Positions 23,967 to 33,700 of a stretch of 64,000 nt of DNA are shown piece by piece (the first letter of the stretch is position 1; every line of letters begins with the position of its first letter). The position numbers and the translations under genes were made by a program. The DNA lies in IMG/VR virus record IMGVR_UViG_3300043444_000257, positions 20,509 to 84,508 of that record; one strand, 5' to 3'. The stretch is from a virus. The notes beneath the pieces were generated by a model, which did not search any database, was not told the DNA's origin, and saw nothing but the letters and a program-made list of their open reading frames with translations.

Positions 23967-24236
23967 ATGCACGTAGAAAGTGACAACGACTTCCTAGAAC
24001 TAAGACGTCAATTAAGGGCGTGGCGTAAACGTTTTCCGATGTTCAACCATGACATAAATCAAATAGAGCACATCGTAGAACAGCACATACAAAATTTTGC
24101 CATAGCAGGTGTGCATTATAGACAAACTAAAAGTAAAAAATATTTAGAAATAGCGCAGAAAGAATTAGACGAAATCAATAGGGTATTGTCTATAGTAGAA
24201 AAATTAGAACTAATGGCTATGCTAAGTCAAGCATAA
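23967..24236 (+). CDS. Small conserved helical phage protein
   Basis: 89 aa from ATG 23967; a longer TTG frame begins inside the terminator and is rejected. It reads MHVESDNDFLELRRQLRAW, RKRFPMFNHDINQIEHIVEQHIQNFAIAGVHYRQ, then a Lys-rich helix (YLEIAQKELDEINRVLSIVEKLELM). It looks like an all-helical bundle. No family is recognised and no ribosome site stands out. Its place directly after the major capsid gene suggests a virion or assembly role, but nothing in the sequence proves this. Confidence 0.6.
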   Translation: MHVESDNDFLELRRQLRAWRKRFPMFNHDINQIEHIVEQHIQNFAIAGVHYRQTKSKKYLEIAQKELDEINRVLSIVEKLELMAMLSQA

Positions 24237-24239
24237 ATA
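24232..24239 (+). promoter_or_regulatory. Late promoter (CATAAATA) for first fibre-region genes
   Basis: CATAAATA overlaps the end of the preceding small gene and lies 66 bases before the ATG at 24306. It fits the NATAAATA late motif and would restart transcription after the terminator at 23924. Confidence 0.5.
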
Positions 24240-24305
24240 AAGTATCTAGAAGATTGTGTGGATGCCACCATGCAGACCTAGAACGTCACTCAAAGGAGAA
24301 ATCAA

Positions 24306-24686
24306 ATGGCGAATAAATTACCAAAAAGACTGTTTGGCGCAACAGGCACAGCAGCAACACCTCATATCCCAGTAAGATTTAAATCAGGCGGCACAGTCTA
24401 CGAAGGTTATATTGTTAATCAAGTAGGTGCTCGTAGATTTAAGTGCAGCACAGACGACGGCACCACAGCAGTCCAAGTATGTAAAATAGTTCAAGGAACT
24501 AACATGGATCCAGCAAACGATGGAGAAATGACCATTGTTGGCCTACTAAATGGATCACCTGTAGCTCTAAACAAATTAAATTTTAGAACAGCAGCTGATT
24601 TTTCTAGCAATAGATATAAGTGGTCTTTAAGCGACGACTCAACAGAAACTCTAATAATACTAACAGCGTTTAATCCATCAGTATAA
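24306..24686 (+). CDS. Small beta-rich virion-type protein
   Basis: 126 aa with AAAGGAGA before the ATG. MANKLPKRLFGATGTAATPHIPVRF, then EGYIVNQVGARRFKCST, then ADFSSNRYKWSLSDDSTETLIILTAFNPS: short beta strands throughout, Thr/Ser/Asn-rich, resembling small head-decoration or fibre-associated proteins of marine myophages. I do not recognise the family with certainty. First gene of the fibre transcription unit. Confidence 0.55.
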   Translation: MANKLPKRLFGATGTAATPHIPVRFKSGGTVYEGYIVNQVGARRFKCSTDDGTTAVQVCKIVQGTNMDPANDGEMTIVGLLNGSPVALNKLNFRTAADFSSNRYKWSLSDDSTETLIILTAFNPSV

Positions 24687-24695
24687 TATAAATTT

Positions 24696-25682
24696 ATGGG
24701 ACAGTTTATTCAAACCAACGGCGACTACACCATTAAAACTGGTGAAGGCGGCCAACTTAAATTAGATACAGGTGCTGGCGTAGGCCAAGTCTATATCACC
24801 GGCGACCTTGTAGTCGTTGGTCAACAATTAACTGTCCAAGCAACGGATTTAAACGTTGAAGATAATATTATTATTCTCAACTATGGAGAAACAGGGTCCG
24901 GAGTAACACTACGTTATTCCGGTATCCAAGTTGATAGAGGCAGTGCATCAGCTGCTTCGATCGTCTATGATGAAACTACAGATACTTGGTTAATAGGTCA
25001 GGGCACAGCGACCAGCGGTGCATTAAACTATTCAAATAGTAAAATTAAATTAAAAGAAATTTTAACAGATTCGTCTACCGACGGCGGTGACTTATTATTA
25101 CTAGGGTCTGACAGCAGCAGCGGAGCTGTAAAGGTTAGAACAGAAGGTGGTGATGGCACAGAGTATCAGGCAAATGTAACTGATCCTAACCATATACCAA
25201 ATAAGAAATATGTAGACGAAGCGATTCGTAATAATCCTACATTCCAAATTATCGACGATAACACTCGTGTTATTGTCACAGACAAAGATGTTACAGGTTC
25301 TCTAGCTTATCTTTCTGCACAGACAGGATACAGCACATTTGGAGAAAGTGGTATTTCTGTGATAGTTGACGGAACATTGACTACGCAATTTTATAAAAAT
25401 CGTGCCTATATACAGAATTTAGAATTTATTGGTAACGAAATTACCAATAACGATACCAACGGAAACATTAGCATAAGAACACAAGGAACAGGTAAACTTC
25501 AAACTAACTACGCACTACAGTTTGATAACATAGGCACAGTTCCTGCATATGTTTCAGATGCTACACTAGTGTATGGTGCTCAGCCTAGTGTCGGTTCAAC
25601 AGGTTTATATTTTGTTAACTCTACCCGCAACGGAGAGCTAATTAATAAGAATAGAGCATTATTATTCAGCATGATATTTTAA
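24696..25682 (+). CDS. Tail fibre / structural protein with beta-helix repeats
   Basis: 328 aa. The N-terminus (QTNGDYTIKTGEGGQLKLDTG, then GQVYITGDLVVVGQQLTVQATDLNVEDNIIIL) is the repetitive beta pattern found in marine T4-like fibre proteins, followed by a Thr/Ser/Gly-rich shaft and a NHIPNKKYVDEAI motif that recurs in fibre proteins. The second half has GNEITNNDTNGNISIRTQGTGKLQ, a repeat unit shared with the 488 and 350 aa proteins downstream. Likely a trimeric fibre component. No Shine-Dalgarno is visible; the sequence ahead of the ATG is an AT run. Confidence 0.65.
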   Translation: MGQFIQTNGDYTIKTGEGGQLKLDTGAGVGQVYITGDLVVVGQQLTVQATDLNVEDNIIILNYGETGSGVTLRYSGIQVDRGSASAASIVYDETTDTWLIGQGTATSGALNYSNSKIKLKEILTDSSTDGGDLLLLGSDSSSGAVKVRTEGGDGTEYQANVTDPNHIPNKKYVDEAIRNNPTFQIIDDNTRVIVTDKDVTGSLAYLSAQTGYSTFGESGISVIVDGTLTTQFYKNRAYIQNLEFIGNEITNNDTNGNISIRTQGTGKLQTNYALQFDNIGTVPAYVSDATLVYGAQPSVGSTGLYFVNSTRNGELINKNRALLFSMIF

Positions 25683-25691
25683 GAGACGGAT

Positions 25692-26069
25692 ATGATAAAC
25701 AGCACATTAGTTACATCAACATCAGTGACAGTTCCAGTGAAAGTATTCACAAGCTCAACCACAGGAGCAGCCATTGGCGGTGCTGTTACAGCTCAAGATA
25801 GAGCAATCACTACTATGATTCTTTGCAATACCGGAGCTCCTAACCTTACAGACGAAACAATTAACACAGTCAGCGTTAATGTTTATCTAGTTAAATCTGG
25901 ATCGAGCTACGGAACAAATAATTTAATTGTTAGTAGTTTGATAGTTCCGGCAGGCGAAACAGTATTCTTTTCAGATGAAAAAATCATATTAGATGGCGGC
26001 GATGAAGTTTGGATTGGAACATCTGTAGGTAGTTTATTATCAGTAACGGTTAGCACATTACCAGTATGA
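25692..26069 (+). CDS. Small beta-sandwich fibre-associated protein
   Basis: 125 aa of short strands: LVTSTSVTVPVKVFTSST, then TTMILCNTG, VNVYLVKSGSSYGTNNLIVSS, LIVPAGETVFFSDEKIILDGGDEVWIGTS. The same layout ('NVYLV...iPp.e.v....eKliL..gd.i') appears in the 110 aa protein at 30033 and the 106 aa protein at 44165, so the three are distant paralogues. They probably are small head- or tail-surface or fibre-joint proteins. The stop overlaps the next start by 4 bases (GTATGA). Confidence 0.6.
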   Translation: MINSTLVTSTSVTVPVKVFTSSTTGAAIGGAVTAQDRAITTMILCNTGAPNLTDETINTVSVNVYLVKSGSSYGTNNLIVSSLIVPAGETVFFSDEKIILDGGDEVWIGTSVGSLLSVTVSTLPV

Positions 26070-26566
26070 AATTTCTTAAACAAAAAACTATTTCTCGTTA
26101 TAGCCCTAGTGACAATGCTCTGTTCACTAATCACTACGGCCGTGCTGTGATGGACCTAACAGGCGGACTAAGACTGCCTAAAGGAACAACTGCTGAGAGG
26201 CCAGATCTATCCGGAGTAAGAACACCTAATGGCCCGAACGGATATATCCGTTATAACACAGATAATAATACCATCGAAGGCTATGTTGCTGGTGTATGGG
26301 AAATCGTTACAGCTCCCGGATCGACTGGTATTACTAAGCAAACATTAGGACCGGGCAACGATACAGATACGATCTTTGGTCCGTTAACATTGATTCCTGC
26401 TTCCGAAAACAGTATCTTAGTATTTGTAGAAAACGTATTTCAGATATCAGATACTAACTTCAACCTTCTTTACAATTATCTAGGATCGGGTAATACCTAC
26501 ATAGAGTTTACCAGCGCAGTTCCTCTAGACAAATATATCACTATCTACTTCGGCTTCACAACATAA
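26066..26566 (+). CDS. Short fibre protein with 'TAERP' collar motif
   Basis: 166 aa coupled to the preceding gene. It carries GLRLPKGTTAERPDLSGVR followed by GYIRYNTDNNTIEGYVAGVWEIV, the 'TTAERP..G.IRYNTd...iE.y..G.W' module common to phage fibre tips and whiskers, here also present at 28974 and 44501. The C-terminal half (PLTLIPASENSILVFVENVFQISDTNFNL ... YITIYFGF) is a beta domain seen in marine phage fibres. A role as a fibre segment is likely. Confidence 0.65.
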   Translation: MKFLKQKTISRYSPSDNALFTNHYGRAVMDLTGGLRLPKGTTAERPDLSGVRTPNGPNGYIRYNTDNNTIEGYVAGVWEIVTAPGSTGITKQTLGPGNDTDTIFGPLTLIPASENSILVFVENVFQISDTNFNLLYNYLGSGNTYIEFTSAVPLDKYITIYFGFTT

Positions 26567-26608
26567 CGAAGTTTTGGGTAAATATACGTATCATAACGGA
26601 GATACGTA

Positions 26609-27349
26609 ATGGCCTTGGTTTTTGCCGATAGAGTTAAAGTAAGAGCTCACACTACAGGGTTAGGTAGTTTTACCTTAGCCGACACAGTTCCGGGATTTCA
26701 AAGTTTTACAGCCGTAGGCAACGGCAACGAGACCTATTACGGTATCGTAGATCAAGTAGGAAACTGGGAAATCGGTCGTGGAACTTTTGTTGCACCTTCT
26801 ACTTTAACCAGAGATACTGTGGTCAGCAGTTCAAATGCTGGCGCAAAAGTAAATTTCCCCGCAGGCGGAAAAAATGTATATTCAACATTCCCAGCAAGCA
26901 TAGCACAGACTATTGTTACAGAATCAGTCGGTAGCTTTAGCTTTGTGGGCAGCACTATATCTACCACAGATAGCACTTCTATTTCTGTAGCACAACCTAC
27001 TAGATTTTTTGGCAACGTTCAAATAGATGGCGACTTGACGCTGGCGGGCGACGAATTAGTTTTTGCCAATAATGTAATATTTCAAAGTAGAATCGAAGCA
27101 GATATGCAAGGTTCTGTGTTTGCCGACGACTCGTCAAAAATCATAGACGGAACGACTAGTGAAGTAGCAGCTACCGGTATCACTGCAACAAAATTTATTA
27201 AATTTCCTATATACGCAGACACCGCAGCTAGAGATTCTGCATTACCAAACGGCACTGTAGAAGAAGGAATGGTAGTATACGTTTCAGATGTTAACAAATT
27301 ACAGATTAACACAGATTCTACCACAGCAGGTTGGGCAAATCTCAACTAA
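26609..27349 (+). CDS. Fibre / virion structural protein
   Basis: 246 aa with ACGGAGA before the ATG. Residues 1-105 (LVFADRVKVRAHTTGLGSFTLAD, TYYGIVDQVGNWEIGRGTF, PSTLTRDTVVSSSNAG, VNFPAGGKNVYSTFPA) form a module widespread in tailed-phage structural proteins. Then a fibre-like stretch (FFGNVQIDGDLTLAGDELVFANNVIFQ) and a terminal module (KFIKFPIYADTAARDSALPNGTVEEGMVVYVSDVNKLQIN) that resembles the 'TAERP' tip module. Probably part of a fibre or its attachment. Confidence 0.65.
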   Translation: MALVFADRVKVRAHTTGLGSFTLADTVPGFQSFTAVGNGNETYYGIVDQVGNWEIGRGTFVAPSTLTRDTVVSSSNAGAKVNFPAGGKNVYSTFPASIAQTIVTESVGSFSFVGSTISTTDSTSISVAQPTRFFGNVQIDGDLTLAGDELVFANNVIFQSRIEADMQGSVFADDSSKIIDGTTSEVAATGITATKFIKFPIYADTAARDSALPNGTVEEGMVVYVSDVNKLQINTDSTTAGWANLN

Positions 27350-27358
27350 GGAGCGACA

Positions 27359-28825
27359 ATGACAGGACCTTTTAGTATCGGAGTATTTGGAGAAGATCCT
27401 AGTAACTCTAATGAAGATAATTTTACCGCAGCTCTAGGTAGAATTAGTGGTAAAGCACTTAAAGACAATCTAAATAGAAATGGTTCTGATCTTACTTTTA
27501 GAAACAGGATAGGTGATCCTGATCTATTATATCTAGATGTTAACAATATGAGAGTGGGTGTTAATACAGACACTCCTGCTTATGATTTAGACATCAACTC
27601 TAATATCAATACTACCAACGGCTCTGTTACCGGCCAAGCGAATCTAGATAACGTTATAATCAATGCTGCTGGTTATTTTTCTACATCGGTGGGATCCTTG
27701 CATATACAACCAACCGGCGCAGGGACGATGATAGAACATGAAAGGATGACCACTGCTAATTTAGAATTTAACGACAATTTCGTTGGCAGTTTTTCAAACA
27801 GTAATATAGTATTAGATCCGAACGGTGCAGGAACTATTGAATTCCAAGCAACTACAAATATTTCTTTAGATCTTTCTGTTACGGGCAATATTCAAACAGC
27901 CGGCGATCTGAGCACCGCTAGTCAATTGATCATCGGTGACAGTCCATTAGACGTGGTAGTAATTGCACCAGATTTTACACAGAGCATTATTCCTGGAACA
28001 TCTAGCACCTACGATTTAGGAACTCCACTGAAAAAGTGGAGTAGGGTTTATTCTCCAGATCTTACTAACGTAACTAGAGTAAGGCCCAATGCTGCTAATT
28101 ATAGCGACCAAGTTAGAATAGACGGTGTTAATAAAACAATATTCGCTATGCAGAGCAACGACGATGTTCACTTAGATCCTTCAACCGGAATTACTTACAT
28201 TGAAGAATTAAAATTTCAAGGTAACGATATTACCAATAGTAGATCTGTTAGAGCATTAAGTGGATCTGCTATCGCAGCAGGATTACTGGCCGGAGATCCG
28301 TTTTGGGATACATCTGTTACAGGTAATGAATATTTTCTTGGTGGTGGCACTACATTGATAACTTCGCGAACTTCTAAGTTAGGAGATATTCGAAATGATT
28401 TGGATAACCCCGGAGTAATTAATGCTGACGATGCCAACTTAGTTTTATCCATCGATGCTAAAACCAGCGGAACATTAAATGAACAACTATGGTATCATGA
28501 AGTGATAAAACCAGCAGTGTTCGCCAACCCAACCGCAACTACAGCATATTCTAATGGTGTTTCATCGTCAAATCTACCAATGACTTTTATATCGTCTGGA
28601 ACTGGATATGTAAAATTTGATGGAACTAATGCTATGATTATTCCTGCAGGAACATCGGCAGAACGAACATATTCCGAAATAGGTGATACTCGTTGGAATA
28701 CAGAACTTAACTATCTAGAATGCTATGACGGAGATAGATACATCATATCAACTGGTTCTGGCGAAGTTGTTAGCACCGACCTCATGACAGACCTAGCTAT
28801 TACTAGGGCTCTAATACTCACTTAA
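27359..28825 (+). CDS. Tail fibre protein with repeated beta shaft
   Basis: 488 aa with AAGGAGC before the ATG. It opens MTGPFSIGVFGEDPSNSNED then IGDPDLLYLDVNNMRVGVNTDTPAYDLDIN, a leader shared with the 350 aa fibre at 28974 (DLLYLDVNNSRIGVNNASP). The shaft contains repeats of the type 'LEFNDNFVGSFSNSNIVLDPNGAGTIEF' and STYDLGTPLKKWSRVYS, again matched in the neighbour (DTWDLGSASFRWRTMY). The C-terminus has the SAERTYSEIGDTRWNTELN tip module. It is a trimeric fibre shaft by analogy. Confidence 0.7.
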   Translation: MTGPFSIGVFGEDPSNSNEDNFTAALGRISGKALKDNLNRNGSDLTFRNRIGDPDLLYLDVNNMRVGVNTDTPAYDLDINSNINTTNGSVTGQANLDNVIINAAGYFSTSVGSLHIQPTGAGTMIEHERMTTANLEFNDNFVGSFSNSNIVLDPNGAGTIEFQATTNISLDLSVTGNIQTAGDLSTASQLIIGDSPLDVVVIAPDFTQSIIPGTSSTYDLGTPLKKWSRVYSPDLTNVTRVRPNAANYSDQVRIDGVNKTIFAMQSNDDVHLDPSTGITYIEELKFQGNDITNSRSVRALSGSAIAAGLLAGDPFWDTSVTGNEYFLGGGTTLITSRTSKLGDIRNDLDNPGVINADDANLVLSIDAKTSGTLNEQLWYHEVIKPAVFANPTATTAYSNGVSSSNLPMTFISSGTGYVKFDGTNAMIIPAGTSAERTYSEIGDTRWNTELNYLECYDGDRYIISTGSGEVVSTDLMTDLAITRALILT

Positions 28826-28940
28826 TTTCCAATCTGACTAAATACACTTAATGCGACAAACAGGCCAAGTTTTCGCAAATTAAACTGTGGTAAACCAGCA
28901 AAGAGCCGTAAAAGCGGATGCGGAGCAATCCAAAATTGGT

Positions 28941-28961
28941 TAACCGTGTAACACGGGGTTA
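28941..28961 (+). other. Hairpin just upstream of a fibre-gene ribosome site
   Basis: TAACC pairs with GGTTA and an inner GTG with CAC, leaving a GG bulge; the Shine-Dalgarno AGGAG follows three bases after the hairpin. The 148-base gap 28826-28973 has no gene, while other fibre genes are only 8-15 bases apart, so a leader structure affecting translation of the next gene is possible. Confidence 0.3.
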
Positions 28962-28973
28962 TTAGGAGAGCAA

Positions 28974-30026
28974 ATGGCTATTGGTCGTATTTCAGGGCCG
29001 CTCTTAAAGCAGAATCTCATCAGAGATGGTGTGAATCTAGCTTTTGAGACCGACCTTCTCTATCTTGATGTAAACAACTCTCGCATAGGCGTAAACAATG
29101 CCTCTCCAACGACAGCCCTCGATGTAGTCGGCACCACAAGATCGACAACACTAACAGTAGATAATCAACTTGACGTTGGTAATTTACACATCACCGGTAA
29201 TACCATCAGCAGTGATTTACAAACAATCACATTTCAACCTGCTGCCGGTAACCCAACAATTTATCATTCTAAATTACAAGTAGACGATCTGCAATTCAGC
29301 GGAAATACGATTTCTACTACAGTGTCTAATTCTAATTTAGAATTCCGTCCTAACGGCACAGGACAATTAACAGTAGTAGGAAATACAAATATTACAGGAA
29401 ACTTATACGTCTCTGGTAATATCCAAGCTACTGGTAATATCACAATCGGCGGTAACATCACGATAGGTGACGCACTAACTGATAGTATTACAATTAATGC
29501 CAGCATACAAAGTAGCCTAATCCCTGAAGTAACAGATACTTGGGATCTAGGTTCTGCATCGTTTAGATGGAGAACAATGTATGTCGATGATATGTATGCC
29601 GATACTCTAAATCTTCCAACATTGGACATTGGACAGTTAGAATTTAGAGACAACAGGATTACTACAAAGTCAGGACAAGATTTATACATCGACGGCAACT
29701 CTGCTGGCGGAGTAAGATTAGGTAACTTTAAAATCGCAGATAACATCATCACTAACGTGGTAGTTAATGCTATAACACAGATTGTTCATACAGGTAACGG
29801 TTATTTTAAAATAGCAGGAACTAACGGATTTGTTCCGCCAATTGGTTCTGACGCACAGCGTCCTACCGCTTATGCTGTAACTGGTATGACACGATACAAC
29901 ACAAATTCAAAAGCCTTGGAAATCTGGGACGGATTGGCCTGGGCAAGCCCTGCAGGTAGTTCGGGTGCTGTGTCTGAAACAGACGCTAACGAAATTGCAG
30001 CTATATACTCAATTATTCTAGGATGA
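28974..30026 (+). CDS. Tail fibre protein (paralogue of preceding fibre)
   Basis: 350 aa after TTAGGAGA. MAIGRISGPLLKQNLIRDGVNLAFETDLLYLDVNNSRIGV is closely parallel to the previous fibre's residues ~35-75, and the shaft repeats (GNTISTTVSNSNLEFRPNGTGQL, NITGNLYVSGNIQATGNITIGGNITIG) are classical phage-fibre beta repeats. WDLGSASFRWRTMYVDDMYADTLNLPTLDIG leads to the tip module with AQRPTAYAVTGMTRYNTNSKALEIWDGLAWASP. Probably a second or distal fibre. Confidence 0.7.
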   Translation: MAIGRISGPLLKQNLIRDGVNLAFETDLLYLDVNNSRIGVNNASPTTALDVVGTTRSTTLTVDNQLDVGNLHITGNTISSDLQTITFQPAAGNPTIYHSKLQVDDLQFSGNTISTTVSNSNLEFRPNGTGQLTVVGNTNITGNLYVSGNIQATGNITIGGNITIGDALTDSITINASIQSSLIPEVTDTWDLGSASFRWRTMYVDDMYADTLNLPTLDIGQLEFRDNRITTKSGQDLYIDGNSAGGVRLGNFKIADNIITNVVVNAITQIVHTGNGYFKIAGTNGFVPPIGSDAQRPTAYAVTGMTRYNTNSKALEIWDGLAWASPAGSSGAVSETDANEIAAIYSIILG

Positions 30027-30032
30027 TTAACT

Positions 30033-30365
30033 ATGCCAACCGTATTTAGAATGATTACAGCCACAGACGTGGGCACAACACCGATCGATGTTCTACAGAT
30101 TGCCGAAGGTGTTAGAGCTACTGTGATTGGTTGTAATCTATCAAACACAACAACTTACGATACTGTAAACGTAAACGTTTACGTAGTTGATGAAAACTCG
30201 ACAGCAGCTACATTTGTTAAAAATGTTATTATTCCGCCCAACACTGCGGTTAAATTAATCACAGGCGGAGAAAAATTAATTTTACCAGAAACAGCAGGTC
30301 TTAGAGTAGAAAGCTCAATAGATAACAGCGTTGACGCTGTGGTCAGTTACGTTGAGATATCATAA
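30033..30365 (+). CDS. Small fibre-associated beta protein
   Basis: 110 aa, six bases after the preceding stop. RMITATDVGTTPIDVLQIAEGVRATVIGCNLSNTT, VNVNVYVVDENSTAATFVKNVIIPPNTAVKLITGGEKLIL, then LRVESSIDNSVDAVVSYVEIS. It shares layout with the proteins at 25692 and 44165. Copies of this small fold precede each of the large fibre blocks, which suggests it joins or caps them. Function unknown. Confidence 0.6.
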   Translation: MPTVFRMITATDVGTTPIDVLQIAEGVRATVIGCNLSNTTTYDTVNVNVYVVDENSTAATFVKNVIIPPNTAVKLITGGEKLILPETAGLRVESSIDNSVDAVVSYVEIS

Positions 30366-30375
30366 GGAGCGATAA

Positions 30376-30738
30376 ATGAGTTACTTTGGAAGAACCCCTG
30401 CAGACATATTAGGAAACAGTCCACAGTATTTCTATGCTCTGCGCAGAAACGAGGACGGCGAATTATATTTTATTCGCAGCGATCAGCTCACAGATAACGA
30501 CACTGTGGTAATCAACAATCCAGGAGCATCAACTGACAACTTCGATGATTTTGAAGCAGGTGTTGATTATTTTGAAGGTATTGACGAGGATCACAATATA
30601 GTTTTTCCTAACATGAAGTATCCTCAATATCGTTGGGATAATAGATCCATGCTGTATTATGTTGACGACGAAGGAAGATTGGTTCAACGAATTAATAAAA
30701 CATACGAATACCCAGCTGGGGTTTCATCAAACGGATAA
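30376..30738 (+). CDS. Small conserved protein before giant fibre
   Basis: 120 aa with AAGGAGC before the ATG. MSYFGRTPADILGNSPQYFYALRRNEDGELYFIRSDQLTDNDTVVINNPG, then an acidic middle (FDDFEAGVDYFEGIDEDHNIVFPNMKYPQYRWDNRSMLYYVDDEGRLV). No family is recognised with certainty; similar short proteins stand before long fibre genes in marine T4-like phages. It may be a fibre linker or a fibre-specific chaperone. Confidence 0.55.
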   Translation: MSYFGRTPADILGNSPQYFYALRRNEDGELYFIRSDQLTDNDTVVINNPGASTDNFDDFEAGVDYFEGIDEDHNIVFPNMKYPQYRWDNRSMLYYVDDEGRLVQRINKTYEYPAGVSSNG

Positions 30739-30750
30739 TGGAATTAAAAA

Positions 30751-33700
30751 ATGGCAGAGTTTAAGATTAATAAATTTGCTTACACTTGGAAAGGAAACTG
30801 GACAAGTGGCACAGCATATATCAAAGACGACATTGTAAGATACGGTGGCAAATCCTTCGTATGTATTAGACAACATACAGCAGATTCAGATTTTTATTCT
30901 GATCTTTATTATGTTTTTCCTGGCGATACTAGCCAAAGCCCAGCATGGGTAAAGATGACCGATGGTTTTTCTTACAGAGAAACGTGGACTGCTACAACAA
31001 AATATAATCTAGGTGACATCGTTCAATATGGTGGCCGCCTGTATTTGGTCATTGAAGACCACACATCTACAACAATATTTGACGACAATATCGGCAAACA
31101 TTCTGTCTATGCAGAAGGTTCTTCTTGGAATAACAACTGGGCTCCGGCAACAAGATACGGTATTGGAGATCTTGTAAAATATAACGGTATAGTTTATCGA
31201 TGCATAACAGGTCACACTTCTGCTACAACATCTTTAGGTTTAGAATCAGACCAAGCTAAATGGTCTACTTACTATGAAGGCATCGAATATAAAGGTGCTT
31301 ATACATCAGGAACAAGATATAGATTAAACGATTTAGTTAAATTTGGCGGCAGCATCTTACGTTGCACCCAAGGCCATACTTCAACTTCTACAATTGATAA
31401 CGCATACTGGACCATAGATCTACCAGGAAATAATCCTGTAGGAGATTGGGTTGTTACTACACAGTATGCTATCGGTGATATCGTTAAACACGGCGGCTAT
31501 ATGTATGTCGCAAAAACTAATCACACTGGAATTAGTCCTGGAGACGAAGACCTTGGCTCAGCTAACTGGACAATAATCTCAAAAGGACAGAACTTTAGAG
31601 GTGCTTGGGATGCAGAAGCAACTTATAAGACCGGTGATGTTGTTCAACGTGGCGGACAGGTATATGTTGCTACTCTTGACAGTTCTACTGACGGCAGTTC
31701 GTTAGATTATCTAGAAGCAGGATCGTGGGAAGTTATAGTTCCTGGCGAAAACTGGAGAAATTACTGGTCTAGTAATGCAGAATATGCTGTAGGTGATGTA
31801 GTTATATTCGACGGCTCTTCATATAGATGTAGCTATGCTCACACTGCTGATAGTCAAAATTACCCAGGAGATAACGGGTCGGGTTTTGTTTATTGGACAT
31901 TGTTGCTGCAATCTGGACCAAACATTGGTCTAAGACAACGAGGCGATTTGTTAACATACGATCTTCAAAGAGGACTTGCTGGCGATACCAGCACGTTTGG
32001 TCCGACAGCCGTTGAGATAGGAACAAAAACTCATTTGTTAACTATTAACGATGAAGACAGTTTATACTATAAAGCATTTAACGAATTAGCAAGAGCACTA
32101 TATGTTGCACCAAATGGGTTTGACGAACCCGGCCGTGGACATAGTATCTTTAATCCTTTTAAAACTATTAGATATGCCTGTGAACGTGCTGAAGAATTAG
32201 GAGATTCAGTTGAAACTAACATTTATGTTAGAACTGGAAAATATCAAGAAATACTTCCTATCATAGTTCCTAGCAAAACAGCGTTACAGGGAGAAGAAGT
32301 CCGAGGAGTTATTGTTGAACCTAATGAACCAATAGCAGCATTAGCCAATGACGACACTTATACTTTAGATATACTTTCTAGAATGCGAGAAATTTTGCCT
32401 GACATCATCAAAGGCGATTTAATTACTCCAGTAACTGGTAATAATATAGATCAAGTAGTGTTATCAGGTTTAAGTGATGATGCAACAGGAGTAACTCTTA
32501 TTGGTTTAGTTGATGACGTCAGCGACTATATTAATTTTAAATTTAACAACGGACAGAGTAACCCGACAGTGACTGGTTCTAATGATCCATCAACAGATTC
32601 GATGGTTATTAATGCTACGCTTCAATTAGAAGCAAATATTGAATTCTTGCAAGAAGAAGCAGTAGCATTTATGAATTATTATTATCCTAACTATACATTT
32701 GATTCAAATCTTTGCAGAAGAGATATTGACAGATATATCAGGGCCTTCGTTTATGATTTAACGTATACAGGTAATTACAAATCGATCATGGCAGCAAGAT
32801 ATTATTGTAATGCTGTCACGGGTTCGAATCACGAAGACATGTTCTATGTTCGAAACGCAACTGGTATTCGAAACATGACTTTACAAGGCTTAGTCGGTGA
32901 ATTAAGCGAAGAATTATATAATGGATTATATCGTAAGCCAACGGGTGGTTCTTATGTTTCGTTAGATCCAGGATGGGGACCGGCCGATGAAAGATGCTGG
33001 ATCACTTCGAGATCTTGTTATGTTCAAAACGTAGCAACATTCGGTTACGGCGCTACTGGTCAAAAGATCGACGGCGCTTTACATAATGGCGGAAATAAAT
33101 CTATTGTTTCCAACGACTTTACGCAAGTTATCAGTGACGGTATCGGTGCGTGGGTTCTCAACGACGGTAGAGCTGAACTTGTTTCGGTGTTTACATATTA
33201 TTCTCATGTAGGCTATTTGGCTGAGAATGGCGGTAAGATTCGTGCTACCAATGGTAATAACTCATACGGCGATTTTGGATCTTTAGCAGTTGGCAATGAT
33301 CCGTTAGAAACTCCCAAGTATGGAAGTGTTAACAACAGAAACAATGAAGCTACAGTTATATCAGCATTCGCGGGTGAAGTCAACGATTTTATCTTAACAT
33401 TAGAATTTGAAAATGCAGGACAAAACTACACACAGGCCAGCTATAGCATCATTGGTTCGGGAGTAGGAGCCAGTGTAATTCAAGATGACTTTAGAGACAA
33501 GGCTGTATTTTATCCTAAACTGATAAACCCTCAAGACTCGTCCTTACCTGGCGGTTCTGGATACATTGTGGTTCAAAACAACGCTCAGAGCGGCGGCCCA
33601 ACATCAATCACGATCGCTTCAAATGATTCTAACGAAGAATCCGCATACCTAGGTATGAGGATTGTTATTACATCGGGTGTTGGAACAGGACAATACGGTA

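Noticed and set aside
28826-28973. Possible tRNA or riboswitch in the fibre-region gap
   Set aside because: No cloverleaf, no T-arm consensus and no riboswitch core could be found; only one small hairpin is supportable.
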